NCBI RefSeq assembly: GCF_006494425.1
Contig: NZ_VHIV01000006.1
Location: forward strand, 62,001-126,000
DNA from: Bacillus dicomae
Lineage (GTDB): Bacteria > Bacillota > Bacilli > Bacillales > Bacillaceae_G
Length of the DNA stretch: 64,000 bases
Reading direction: 5' to 3'
The notes under the pieces are model-generated. The model worked only from the letters and a program-made list of their open reading frames with translations, had not been told where the DNA came from and made no database searches. The position numbers and the translations under genes were made by a program. Of this stretch, positions 8,396 through 16,895 are shown in pieces (the first letter of the stretch is position 1; every line of letters starts with the position of its first letter).

Positions 8396-10171
8396 ATGAC
8401 AAACAAACCAAAATTTCTTAAAGTATTAAGTACACTTGCAGCTTCAACATTACTACTTTCAGCGTGTGGGGGCAGTGGAGGTAGTGAAAAAACGAGCAGC
8501 ACAAAAAAGGTAGATACTAGCAAATTTAATGAAGTCGTTAAAAATGATAAAAAAGAAATTAAAGATGGCTCATTAACATATGGGCTTGTTTCTAACACAC
8601 CATTTGAAGGACTTTTGAACTTCGCTGTATATGAAGGTGATCCTGACAATCAAGTCCTTACTTTCTTTGATGAACCATTATTAGACAATGATAAAAACTG
8701 GGAGTACAATAACGAAGGTGCTGCTACGTATGAAATATCAGCAGACAAAAAAACAATTACATTAAAAATTAAAGATAACGTAAAGTGGCATGACGGAAAC
8801 CCTGTAACAGCTGAAGATTTAGAGTATTCTTACCTTGTAATTGGTAGTAAGCTGTATGCTGGATCTCGCTACGACACTCAAATGCAAATGATTGAAGGAA
8901 TGACTGATTATCACGATGGAAAAACTGACAAAATTTCCGGCGTAAAAGTAATTGATCAAAAAACAATTTCATTTACATTTAAAGAGCCAAATCCTTCTGT
9001 GAAAACTGGACTTTGGACATACCCTCTTCATAAAAAATACTTAGCAGATGTGCCAATTGATAAATTAGCAGAATCTGATAAAATCCGTAAAAACCCAATT
9101 GGTTTCGGACCATTTAAAGTTAAGAAAATTGTTCCTGGAGAATCTGTTGAATTTGAACGTTTCGATGATTATTGGGGCGGAAAACCAAAACTTAAAAATG
9201 TAGTCTTAAAAGTTGTAAATCCATCTATCGTTAATGCTTCATTGAAAAATGGGGACATTGACATTGCAGAAGTAAGTGCAGATCAATATCCAAATGTAAG
9301 TAAATTAAAGAATGCACAACTAGTTGGAAGAACAGATTTATACTACAGCTATATCGGCTTTAAATTTGGACACATGGATAAAGAAAAACGTGAAATGGTA
9401 ATGGATAAAGATACATTCAAAGATGTTCGTTTACGTCAAGCGATGGCTTATGCAATTGATCGAAAAGAAATCGGTGAAAAACTATATCACGGTTTACGTT
9501 ATCCAGCTAACTCACCTATTTCACCAGCTTCACCTAAGTTCCACAATAATAAAGTAGGTTCTTACGATAAAGATGTTGAGAAAGCGAAAAAATTGTTAGA
9601 CGAAGCTGGATATAAAGATAAAAATGGTGATGGTTTCCGTGAAGATCCTAACGGTAAAGAAGTTAAACTTAACTTCTTATCAATGAGTGGTAGTGATGTA
9701 AGTGAGCCTCTTGCAAAATTCTTTATTCAATCTTGGAAAGAAATTGGCATTAAAGTAGAACTTCTTGACGGTCGCTTACATGAATTTAACTCGTTCTATG
9801 ATAAGCTGAAAAAAGATGATCCTGCGGTTGATCTATATGCTGGTGCTTTCGGTACTGGTTCTGACCCAGATCCATCTGGCCTTTGGGGACCTGATGCAAG
9901 CTTTAACTACCAAAGATGGGCAAACCCTAAAAATACTGAGTTATTAAAAGAAGGTCTTTCTCCAAAAGCTGCTGATGATAAATATCGTACAGAAGTATAT
10001 GATAAATGGCAAAAACTAATCCATGATGAAGTACCAATGATTCCACTTCATTATAAATTTGACTTAAAAGGTGTAAATAATCGCGTAAAAGATTATAAAT
10101 ATACACCAGAAGATCAATATAAATGGGGTAAAGTTAGCGTAACAAGTGATAAAGCAGAAACAGAGAAATAA
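8396..10171 (+). CDS. oppA: oligopeptide-binding lipoprotein OppA
   Basis: Extracytoplasmic peptide receptor of the SBP_bac_5 family, 591 residues. The N-terminus is a lipoprotein signal with lipobox LLSAC (Cys24), then a Gly/Ser/Lys linker. Family motifs include VKWHDGNPVTAEDLEYSY near residue 128 and LRQAMAYAIDRKEIGEKLYH near 345. The frame is open to a GTG at 8387, but AGGGGTGG ends 5 nt before the ATG at 8396, so the ATG is used. Last gene of the operon before a strong terminator. Peptide preference cannot be predicted. Confidence 0.93.
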   Translation: MTNKPKFLKVLSTLAASTLLLSACGGSGGSEKTSSTKKVDTSKFNEVVKNDKKEIKDGSLTYGLVSNTPFEGLLNFAVYEGDPDNQVLTFFDEPLLDNDKNWEYNNEGAATYEISADKKTITLKIKDNVKWHDGNPVTAEDLEYSYLVIGSKLYAGSRYDTQMQMIEGMTDYHDGKTDKISGVKVIDQKTISFTFKEPNPSVKTGLWTYPLHKKYLADVPIDKLAESDKIRKNPIGFGPFKVKKIVPGESVEFERFDDYWGGKPKLKNVVLKVVNPSIVNASLKNGDIDIAEVSADQYPNVSKLKNAQLVGRTDLYYSYIGFKFGHMDKEKREMVMDKDTFKDVRLRQAMAYAIDRKEIGEKLYHGLRYPANSPISPASPKFHNNKVGSYDKDVEKAKKLLDEAGYKDKNGDGFREDPNGKEVKLNFLSMSGSDVSEPLAKFFIQSWKEIGIKVELLDGRLHEFNSFYDKLKKDDPAVDLYAGAFGTGSDPDPSGLWGPDASFNYQRWANPKNTELLKEGLSPKAADDKYRTEVYDKWQKLIHDEVPMIPLHYKFDLKGVNNRVKDYKYTPEDQYKWGKVSVTSDKAETEK

Positions 10172-10173
10172 TA

Positions 10174-10217
10174 AAATAGCTCCTGGCATTGAGATACATG
10201 CTAGGAGCTATTTTTTA
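10174..10217 (+). terminator. intrinsic terminator of the opp operon
   Basis: AAATAGCTCCT pairs with AGGAGCTATTT, extended by GCAT/ATGC around an 8-nt loop, and is followed by six T. Confidence 0.9.
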
Positions 10218-10271
10218 TTTACAATCCTTTTCTTACTATTAATAACAACCAATTCCTTCCCTACTCTAAGA

Positions 10272-10388
10272 TTAAAAGATTTGATGAATTATCTTTATTA
10301 CAACAGCTAACGTAACAGACGCAGCAAATCCCCCTAAACAAATTAAGCTTACCCCTTGACTATATGATAAATTTTGAAATGATTTCAT
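10272..10388 (-). CDS. 38-residue hydrophobic membrane peptide, unrecognised
   Basis: A short unlisted frame beginning MKSFQNLSYSQGVSL and ending KIIHQIF. Residues 13-34 form one hydrophobic helix (SLICLGGFAASVTLAVVIKI) with a small positive C-terminal side, typical of single-pass small membrane proteins. GGGAGG ends 9 nt before the chosen ATG; an in-frame ATG at 10397 is too close to that site. A promoter (TTGTTG, 16 nt, TATGAA) and a 20-bp palindrome lie upstream, which supports a real, regulated gene. No family is recognised. Confidence 0.65.
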   Translation of the reverse strand: MKSFQNLSYSQGVSLICLGGFAASVTLAVVIKIIHQIF

Positions 10389-10471
10389 TGCTTCCATCCT
10401 CCCTATCTCCCCTTTGATACTCTTATTTTACCAATGGGAAAAATTTCATAACATCGATTTTCCTAACAACA

Positions 10472-10491
10472 AACTTACAAATTTGTAAGTT
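10472..10491. promoter_or_regulatory. 20-bp perfect palindrome, candidate operator
   Basis: AACTTACAAATTTGTAAGTT is self-complementary over its whole length. It lies about 85 bp upstream of the small membrane-peptide gene and its end overlaps that gene's apparent -35 (TTGTTG on the minus strand). CTTAC/GTAAG arms resemble operators of HxlR- or MarR-type regulators, but the binder is unknown. Confidence 0.6.
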
Positions 10492-10545
10492 AATATTTTC
10501 TAAAACTTATGTATCTATTATGTCCACACTCTCCCCTTTTATACG

Positions 10546-10577
10546 TCAAAAAAGACCTCGAATTATATCAAGGTCTT
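10546..10577 (-). terminator. intrinsic terminator of the universal stress gene
   Basis: On the minus strand AAGACCT and AGGTCTT form a 7-bp stem followed by TTTTTT. Confidence 0.75.
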
Positions 10578-10605
10578 GCTTACACTACAGAATATCTCAC
10601 TCAAT

Positions 10606-11028
10606 TTATTTAATAATCATCACTGGACATTTCACACGCTTTGCTATTTTATGACTTACACTACCAAGCACCATTTCTTGCAGTGTATTTAGCCCTCTAC
10701 TCCCAGCAATAACAATATCTATATCTCCTGTATTTACATATTGAACAATCGTGTCTCCTGGATCGCCATGTAATATCGTAATTGTATAAGAAATGTTCTC
10801 TTTCTTTAATAAACCTTCAATCTCTTTTAATTTATCTTTTCGACTAGCTGATATTGTTTCTAAATCTGTTTGACCTTGTATAATATCTGATTTTGCTGTT
10901 CTATTATCTACTACGTACACAACTTCAACATTTGCTTCTTCGCTACATTTCGCAATATATGTTGCATGTTCCGCCGCTCGAAGTGCATGTTCAGAACCGT
11001 CACATGCTAATATAATTTGTTTATACAT
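10606..11028 (-). CDS. universal stress protein, UspA family
   Basis: A 140-residue single Usp domain. It begins IILACDGSEHALRAAEHA, where the Asp contacts adenine in ATP-binding members. The nucleotide motif G-x2-G-x9-G-S is visible as GSRGLNTLQEMVLGS near residue 110. It therefore probably binds ATP. The gene lies 65 nt after the SulP permease gene on the same strand, with no convincing terminator between, so the two may be cotranscribed; Usp domains often accompany SulP transporters. Its ligand and exact role are unknown. Confidence 0.9.
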   Translation of the reverse strand: MYKQIILACDGSEHALRAAEHATYIAKCSEEANVEVVYVVDNRTAKSDIIQGQTDLETISASRKDKLKEIEGLLKKENISYTITILHGDPGDTIVQYVNTGDIDIVIAGSRGLNTLQEMVLGSVSHKIAKRVKCPVMIIK

Positions 11029-11093
11029 ATGCTGAATCCCCTTTTCGTTATCCTACTCGTATTATATAATAAAGCCCCCTAAAAAGGAGGCTT

Positions 11094-12545
11094 CTAACTA
11101 GCAATTCTTTTATTATAAGTAGCTAAATTTGTAACAAGTTTTGCGCTACGTTCATTTAATCCTGTTATACTTACTTTCACACCACTTTGTTCATACTTCA
11201 TAATAACTTTATCAATTGATGCCACTGCTGAATCATCCCATATGTGTGCGTGAGTAAAATTCAACTCAATTTCTTTTACATCTTCCTCAAATGAAAAATT
11301 ATTTATAAAATCTGCCGTAGATGCAAAGAAAAGTTGGCCGTGAATTTCGTATATTTTCTTATTTTCAATATATAAATGTTTCACGTGAATCTTTGCCATA
11401 TTGAATGCAAATAAAACCGCACTAATTACTGTTCCGATAATTACACCTAATGCTAAATTATGTGTAATTAAGACAACCACAACTGTTACGATCATAACAA
11501 ATGCATTCCCTTTTGGCACTTTATGAATTGTTGTTACAGAGTTCCAATCAAACGTTCCGATTGAAACCATAATCATAACCGCAACTAAAGCTGCCATCGG
11601 AATATGAACAACATAGTCCCCTAAAACGAATAGTAATACAATCAAAAATCCGCCCGCTACAAACGTCGATAATCGTCCACGTCCACCTGATTTAATATTA
11701 ATCACAGATTGACCAATCATTGCACAACCTGCCATTCCTCCGAAGAAACCAGCGACAATGTTTGCAATCCCTTGTCCACGTGCTTCCTTATGCTTATTAC
11801 TTTCCGTATGCGTCATGTCATCTAAAACTGAAGCTGTTAATAATGACTCTAGTAAACCGATAATTGCAAGCATAACTGCGTACGGTAAAATAATCCCTAA
11901 TGTCTCAAGTGTAAAAGGCACATCAGGAATGCTAAAGAACGGTAATTCTTTCGGTAGGCTTCCCATATCCCCTACTGTTTTCAACTGTAATCCACTCATA
12001 ATTGCAATACTTGTCACAATAATAATAGAAATAAGTGTAGACGGGACAGCTGTCGTAATACGTGGAAATACATATATAATGACAAGTCCTAATGCGACAA
12101 GTGCATACATTTGCCAAGTTGCATTTTTAAAATGCGGCAATTGTGCTGTAAATACTAAAATACCAAGTGAATTTAAAAAACCACTCATAACAGATTTAGG
12201 AACAAACTTCATAAATGAGCTCAGTTTGAACACGCCAAAAATAATTTGGACAATACCCGTTAATATTGTTGTAGCAAATAAGTATTGCAAACCGTGATCC
12301 TTAACGAGCGTTACCATTAATAATGCCATTGCACCTGTTGCAGCTGAAATCATCCCAGTTCTTCCGCCAACAAATGAAATGGTAACCGCAATACAAAAGG
12401 CTGCGTATAGTCCAACTGTCGGATCTACGCCTGCAATAACAGAGAAAGCAATCGCTTCAGGAATTAGTGCTAAAGCAACGACAATTCCTGATAAAACGTC
12501 CCCTCTCACATTAGAAAACCAATCATTTTTTATCGTTTGAAACAA
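11094..12545 (-). CDS. SulP-family anion permease with C-terminal STAS domain
   Basis: A 483-residue transporter. SulP features include [20 protein letters not shown] in TM1 near residue 20, [10 protein letters not shown], and the glycine-rich [19 protein letters not shown] near 255. Residues from about 395 form a STAS domain ([11 protein letters not shown]...[12 protein letters not shown]), usually regulatory. Family members carry sulfate, bicarbonate or dicarboxylates; the substrate is not evident. The start is a TTG with GGAGTGG 4-5 nt upstream; no ATG lies near it in frame. Confidence 0.9.
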   Translation of the reverse strand: MFQTIKNDWFSNVRGDVLSGIVVALALIPEAIAFSVIAGVDPTVGLYAAFCIAVTISFVGGRTGMISAATGAMALLMVTLVKDHGLQYLFATTILTGIVQIIFGVFKLSSFMKFVPKSVMSGFLNSLGILVFTAQLPHFKNATWQMYALVALGLVIIYVFPRITTAVPSTLISIIIVTSIAIMSGLQLKTVGDMGSLPKELPFFSIPDVPFTLETLGIILPYAVMLAIIGLLESLLTASVLDDMTHTESNKHKEARGQGIANIVAGFFGGMAGCAMIGQSVINIKSGGRGRLSTFVAGGFLIVLLFVLGDYVVHIPMAALVAVMIMVSIGTFDWNSVTTIHKVPKGNAFVMIVTVVVVLITHNLALGVIIGTVISAVLFAFNMAKIHVKHLYIENKKIYEIHGQLFFASTADFINNFSFEEDVKEIELNFTHAHIWDDSAVASIDKVIMKYEQSGVKVSITGLNERSAKLVTNLATYNKRIAS

Positions 12546-12697
12546 AATACCACTCCTCTACTCTTTTATCATTTGATTTTCTCCATAAGAAAATCTAAGC
12601 CGACTGCACGAAGGCTATTATATAACGAGTAAAGATATTTTTGCTATGTAAAAGTTTCCTAAAGAAAAAGACCCTACCTTAGTAGCGCCTTTGCTTC

Positions 12698-12754
12698 TTT
12701 TATCCCGCATTAACGGGGAGGAATCCCCCCATCGATTAAAGTTTCACTTTATTA
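12698..12754 (-). repeat. interspersed repeat, short copy (copy A)
   Basis: TTTATCCCGCATTAACGGG and AAAGTTTCACTTTATTA bracket a reduced middle (GGGG..CCCC hairpin). The same two ends flank copies near 20.5 kb and 59.4 kb. It abuts the stop codon of the lipoprotein gene and provides hairpins that can end its transcript. Confidence 0.8.
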
Positions 12755-13999
12755 GTGTCCACCGTGCCCTTGACCACTTTCTTGCACAATCTCTAATCTC
12801 TCATCTAATATTCCTTGTGTTTCAAATGAAATATCACTCGTACTCCCTAATAAGAAGCCGTGGTTATACGGTCCAAGTGTCGGGTCATCTTTAAACTTTG
12901 GTTGAATAGTAGCAAGGAAGTCATACACTGGTTGTGAAGCTTTTCCTTCCTCTAATAAGATAACAGGTGCATGTTTACCCATATGTGAAAATGATGCTCC
13001 TGCAACTGCTAAGTCTGGTGTTTGGTTTGAAACAAATGATACACCATGGCCTGGTTTCGTGAACCCCCATCCAAATTTTGTTTTTTCATCTTTAAACTTT
13101 GCAAATGCAATAGAATTTTCTACTGGAGTCTCTCCACTAATACGCGTTACTTTCCCGTATTTGCTTAACTCCTTTTCTACTTCTTTTGAAATGATTTTTT
13201 CTGGTCCTAGTAAATATATATTTGCTTTATCTTTTCTCATCTTTAATGCCTCGATCGTCGCTTCTGGCACTTTATTCTTTTCTGTATAAAGTATTGGTTC
13301 TGGCATATGAGAAATCCAATTTACAGCTGGTGTTGTATATAAACGCCCTTCTTCTTCAGACGAACCGAGAATAACACTATTTGGGTAGCTTCCTGTTATA
13401 TCCGCATACTCTTTATCCACATCTTTTGCAAATATAGCTGGATCCGTTTCTTTTATTTGCTTTACTTTATAATCTTTTAATTGCTCAAGGATAGATGCAC
13501 CGGCATCCCCCATCACCATAATTTGTGTTCCATCTTTCGTTCCGAGTGGATTTAGCCGTTTTATTTCTTTTAACGTCATTTCGGGTACTTTTTCTTTTTC
13601 TATAAACAGAATCGGTCCGTTATTCGGATGATGAATAAGGTCTGCACTTGCAATACCTAATTGCCACTCGTTTACTGGTACTAAAATAACAGCGCCTGGC
13701 TGATTCTCTTTATGCGTTGCTGGCCATATCGTCTGCGAAGTTAATACTGCCATTTGCAATGGATCATTTGTATTTAATCTCGTTACATTTTTTAAACTTG
13801 TCGTTAATAAATCATTCGATGCACCTTGATTCATTTCTTTCGGCGCAGTTACCTCCTGATTCATTTTCATTTCCTTCTGCTCTGTTTTCTTCTCTTCTTT
13901 AGATTCATGATTTTTATGATCTGTATTCGTTTGTCCACATGCCGCAAGACCAACTGCTGTAATTATTGTTATCCCAAAAACTCGGGTCATTTTTTTCAC
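12752..13999 (-). CDS. cell-wall-binding-repeat-2-like lipoprotein with His-rich ends
   Basis: A 415-residue secreted lipoprotein with lipobox GLAAC (Cys21). A polar Lys/Glu/Met/His linker of about 45 residues follows. The body contains repeated units of the CWB2 type, e.g. SADLIHHPNNGPILFIEKEK near residue 116 and VPEATIEALKM near 249. His residues cluster at the N-terminal linker (DHKNHESK) and at the C-terminus (GQGHGGH), suggesting metal binding. The start is GTG with GGAGG 7 nt upstream. It is divergent from a two-component system that may control it. Function unknown. Confidence 0.8.
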   Translation of the reverse strand: MKKMTRVFGITIITAVGLAACGQTNTDHKNHESKEEKKTEQKEMKMNQEVTAPKEMNQGASNDLLTTSLKNVTRLNTNDPLQMAVLTSQTIWPATHKENQPGAVILVPVNEWQLGIASADLIHHPNNGPILFIEKEKVPEMTLKEIKRLNPLGTKDGTQIMVMGDAGASILEQLKDYKVKQIKETDPAIFAKDVDKEYADITGSYPNSVILGSSEEEGRLYTTPAVNWISHMPEPILYTEKNKVPEATIEALKMRKDKANIYLLGPEKIISKEVEKELSKYGKVTRISGETPVENSIAFAKFKDEKTKFGWGFTKPGHGVSFVSNQTPDLAVAGASFSHMGKHAPVILLEEGKASQPVYDFLATIQPKFKDDPTLGPYNHGFLLGSTSDISFETQGILDERLEIVQESGQGHGGH

Positions 14000-14061
14000 T
14001 ATACCGCCTCCATATGAATCGTTTTCGAGCCAATATCATTACCTAAAATGGAATTTCAACT

Positions 14062-14141
14062 TTACAATAACAAGCAATTCTGAAGAAATTATGCAGACGC
14101 ATTACAATCTGCACCATTTCTTCATGATTTTGCATTACAAT
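14062..14141. promoter_or_regulatory. three TTACAAT repeats between the lipoprotein and two-component genes
   Basis: TTACAAT occurs at 14062-14068, 14102-14108 and 14135-14141. The last two sit in the longer direct repeat GCATTACAAT, 33 bp apart (three helical turns). OmpR-type regulators bind direct repeats in phase, so these are candidate binding sites for the adjacent response regulator. Confidence 0.4.
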
Positions 14142-14172
14142 TTAAGTAAAGATTATATATGGAGGGCTCTCT

Positions 14173-14850
14173 ATGCTTGATATACTGCTCGTAGACGATG
14201 AACCGAGAATGCTCGAATTATTAACGCTTTATCTTACTCCCATTGGATATAACTGCATATGTGCACGATCCGGAGAAGAAGCGATTTCACATATAGAAAA
14301 TCAAAACTTTAAATTTATTTTACTCGATATTATGATGCCAAAGATGGACGGATGGGAAACGTGCAAAAAAATCCGCTCATTTAGTAACGTTCCTATCATT
14401 ATGGTAACAGCTCGTGATCAAACCGTAGATCTCGTCCAAGGATTAAGAATCGGAGCAGATGATTACGTAACGAAACCTTTCCATGAAGAAGAACTTTTTG
14501 CAAGAATTGAAGCTGTTTTAAGGCGAACGAATCAACACGCCCAAATCCAATATGACGGCATTTTATGGGATGAGGCAAAGCATTTCGTTTCTGTCTATAA
14601 TGAAGAACTTCTTCTTACACCAATTGAATTCTCTTTACTCGGATTATTTTTACGTCATGTGAACTACGTATTAAGCCGTGATCAGCTCATTGAACGAATT
14701 TGGGGATTAAATACAAATACAGAAGATAGAACTGTCGATTCACATATTCGCAATTTGCGTGATAAATTACGAAAAGTAAATTTCCCTATTGATGATCATT
14801 TAAAAACTGTGTACGGAGTTGGTTATCGATGGATTGATACCGAACATTAA
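14173..14850 (+). CDS. OmpR-family response regulator
   Basis: A 225-residue DNA-binding response regulator. The receiver domain begins DILLVDDEPRMLELL with the acidic pocket (Asp9, Asp10), phosphorylation site Asp53 in FILLDIMMPKMDGWE, and Lys near 103 in DDYVTKPF. The C-terminal winged helix (about 130-225) ends TVDSHIRNLRDKLRKV...VYGVGYRW. GGAGGG precedes the ATG by 7 nt. It is cotranscribed with the kinase gene 11 nt downstream and is divergent from the CWB2-like lipoprotein gene, a likely target. Confidence 0.93.
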   Translation: MLDILLVDDEPRMLELLTLYLTPIGYNCICARSGEEAISHIENQNFKFILLDIMMPKMDGWETCKKIRSFSNVPIIMVTARDQTVDLVQGLRIGADDYVTKPFHEEELFARIEAVLRRTNQHAQIQYDGILWDEAKHFVSVYNEELLLTPIEFSLLGLFLRHVNYVLSRDQLIERIWGLNTNTEDRTVDSHIRNLRDKLRKVNFPIDDHLKTVYGVGYRWIDTEH

Positions 14851-14861
14851 GGAGCAAAGTG

Positions 14862-16232
14862 ATGAAACGAATCTCTATTCAATTCGGATTTTATTTTTTA
14901 ATTGTCACACTTTTAATTGAAAGTGTTCTATTTGTATTGCTCTATTATAGTCTCGTAAACACTAGAGTAAATGAAGAAATGACTGCTTTATTAAAACGTG
15001 GAAACAGTCATCGTGATGTACTTGAAAAATATTATGATAAGCAAACAATCTCTCACGTAGCACTAATGGAATCTGAAGCTGAAACAACTGTCGTTATTAC
15101 AAATACAAATAAAGAAGTGCTAGCTAAATCTAACGAAATAAACACGACTATAAAAAATCACATTAGTAGCATGCAGACTCGAACAGACCATAACGGAGCG
15201 ATTATAGAAAATCACTGGAAAACATCTAATTATATATGTACAGTTAGTCCTATCATAGTGGCTGGAAAACATGAAGGGTATGTGTATATGTTTCTTGGGA
15301 CAGAATCCATTGAAAAGTTGGTAAATGGATTAACGAAACAATTCATTATTGCTGGTGCCATCACATTTCTACTCACAGTCATTACCATCTTTCTCTTATC
15401 ACGGTTGTTAACAAAACCATTGTTACACATGAAACATGCCACTGAAAAAATGAGTAAAGGCGATTTATCCGTTTCGTTAACGACTACTCGAAATGATGAA
15501 ATTGGTGAACTAGCCTCATCTATTCAAACACTTGCTAATGATTTACATTATATGAAAACAGAGCGAAGTGAATTTCTAGCAAGTGTTGCTCACGAATTAC
15601 GAACCCCCTTAACATACGTAAGAGGTTATGCTGACATTGCTTTAAAAGAAACAACATCTCCTGAGCAACGTTTGCGATATTTATCTATTATAAAAGATGA
15701 GTCTGATTACATTACAAACTTAGTTCAAGGTTTATTTTCACTTGCACAAATGGAACAACATAACTTTTCTATTCAAGTAAAGGAAGTACATTTACACACT
15801 TTCCTTACTCGCATAGCCGAAAAAGTAAACGCCATGTATAAAGAAAGATACATTAAAGTTTCTTTCTCTTGTCCTCCTACACTGCTAGTAAACTTAGATG
15901 AACAACGATTCGAACAAGTTGTGGTGAACATTTTAAATAACGCTTATAGACATTCAAGAAAACATTCTCACATCCGCATTTCTGTTATAGAAAAAAATAA
16001 ACGTATCACCATTACAATTGAAGATGAAGGTGAAGGTATTCCGTCTGAAGACCTCCCTCACATTTTCGAACGCTTTTATCGTGTTGATAAAGCAAGATCA
16101 CGAGCTACAGGTGGAACTGGTTTAGGACTATCTATCGTAAAAGAAATTGTAGAACTACACGGCGGGAATATTACTGTAACGAGCGAAGTTGATCACGGGT
16201 CTTGCTTTATCATTTCATTACCATCTGTATAA
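14862..16232 (+). CDS. sensor histidine kinase
   Basis: A 456-residue membrane kinase. TM1 spans about residues 7-28, an extracellular sensor loop of about 130 residues follows, TM2 lies near 165-187, then HAMP, the HisKA box SVAHELRTPLTYVRGYA (phospho-His near 246), N box NILNNAYRHS, G1 EDEGEGIP and G2 GGTGLGLSIV. All catalytic boxes are intact. A GTG at 14859 is in frame, but the ATG at 14862 has GGAG 7 nt upstream. The loop matches no sensor domain I recognise. Partner of the preceding regulator. Confidence 0.93.
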   Translation: MKRISIQFGFYFLIVTLLIESVLFVLLYYSLVNTRVNEEMTALLKRGNSHRDVLEKYYDKQTISHVALMESEAETTVVITNTNKEVLAKSNEINTTIKNHISSMQTRTDHNGAIIENHWKTSNYICTVSPIIVAGKHEGYVYMFLGTESIEKLVNGLTKQFIIAGAITFLLTVITIFLLSRLLTKPLLHMKHATEKMSKGDLSVSLTTTRNDEIGELASSIQTLANDLHYMKTERSEFLASVAHELRTPLTYVRGYADIALKETTSPEQRLRYLSIIKDESDYITNLVQGLFSLAQMEQHNFSIQVKEVHLHTFLTRIAEKVNAMYKERYIKVSFSCPPTLLVNLDEQRFEQVVVNILNNAYRHSRKHSHIRISVIEKNKRITITIEDEGEGIPSEDLPHIFERFYRVDKARSRATGGTGLGLSIVKEIVELHGGNITVTSEVDHGSCFIISLPSV

Positions 16233-16265
16233 GAAACACGACTATCATTAATAGTCGTGTTTCTT
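16231..16265. terminator. bidirectional terminator between kinase and reductase-like genes
   Basis: A perfect 15-bp stem, AAGAAACACGACTAT / ATAGTCGTGTTTCTT, with a 5-nt loop separates two convergent genes. Confidence 0.85.
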
Positions 16266-16267
16266 TA

Positions 16268-16789
16268 TTATCTTACTTTATAATATAAATTTACAAATTG
16301 CCCAAAACGTTTCGTATCCGTTAAAGTTAAATTAATTTCCGGGTTCTTGTCTTGAAATAACGGAACTCCAGAACCTAATATATGAGGTGTAATCGTAACA
16401 ACATATTCATCAATTAGATTATTCTTAAAGAATTCTCTTAATAGACTTCCTCCACCGACCATCCATATTTTAGATCCTTTTTGTGCTTTTAACCTTTTTG
16501 TAAACTCCACTATATCTTCACTTACAAACTCCACGTATTCATTTGAACCTTTTTCTGAGTTAGAGAAAACATAACATTTTTTATCTACATACGGGAATGT
16601 TTCCATATGCTCTACTACATAATCGTACGTTCTTTTTCCCATGATTATTGTATCAATTGTTTCATACATTTCTGTATAACCGTTATCTCCCTCTCCTTCC
16701 GTTTCCATTAACCACTGTAAATCATCATCTTCTTTCGCAATATATCCATCTAAGCTCGCCGCAATAAATAAAACAATTTCACGTGACAT
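16268..16789 (-). CDS. dihydrofolate-reductase-family protein (RibD C-terminal type)
   Basis: A 173-residue reductase-fold protein. It begins REIVLFIAASLDGYIA and contains IIMGKRTYDYV near residue 55 and IWMVGGGSLLREFF near 113, hallmarks of the RibD C-terminal/YwjB-like branch rather than true FolA. It likely binds NADPH; the substrate is unknown. AAGGAGG lies 7 nt before the chosen ATG; a further in-frame ATG at 16807 lacks such a site. It is divergent from a WYL regulator, and a shared operator suggests the regulator controls it. Confidence 0.85.
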   Translation of the reverse strand: MSREIVLFIAASLDGYIAKEDDDLQWLMETEGEGDNGYTEMYETIDTIIMGKRTYDYVVEHMETFPYVDKKCYVFSNSEKGSNEYVEFVSEDIVEFTKRLKAQKGSKIWMVGGGSLLREFFKNNLIDEYVVTITPHILGSGVPLFQDKNPEINLTLTDTKRFGQFVNLYYKVR

Positions 16790-16813
16790 CTCTTTTCCTC
16801 CTTGCATCTCATC

Positions 16814-16873
16814 TTGATAACATATGATGTAAACAATATACTAACAATAAAACATGACAATTTATGTCATGTT
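16814..16873 (+). promoter_or_regulatory. promoter and operator of the WYL-regulator gene
   Basis: TTGATA (16814-16819) and TATACT (16837-16842) are 17 nt apart. Just downstream, AACATGACA (16851-16859) and TGTCATGTT (16865-16873) form a 9-bp inverted repeat with a 5-nt spacer, placed at the start of the transcript. It is probably the autoregulatory operator and may also control the divergent reductase-like gene. Confidence 0.65.
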
Positions 16874-16895
16874 AAAAAGAAAAAAGGTGATACAT

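Noticed and set aside
11758-12297. 179-codon plus-strand frame inside the SulP gene
   Set aside because: Antisense shadow of a clear membrane transporter; composition is that of reversed hydrophobic codons.
12691-12894. 67-codon plus-strand frame
   Set aside because: It starts at the repeat element and runs antisense to the lipoprotein gene; no ribosome site.
16854-16895. ATG-started extension of the WYL regulator
   Set aside because: The ATG lies in the operator palindrome at the transcript start and lacks a ribosome site; the TTG at 16896 has one.
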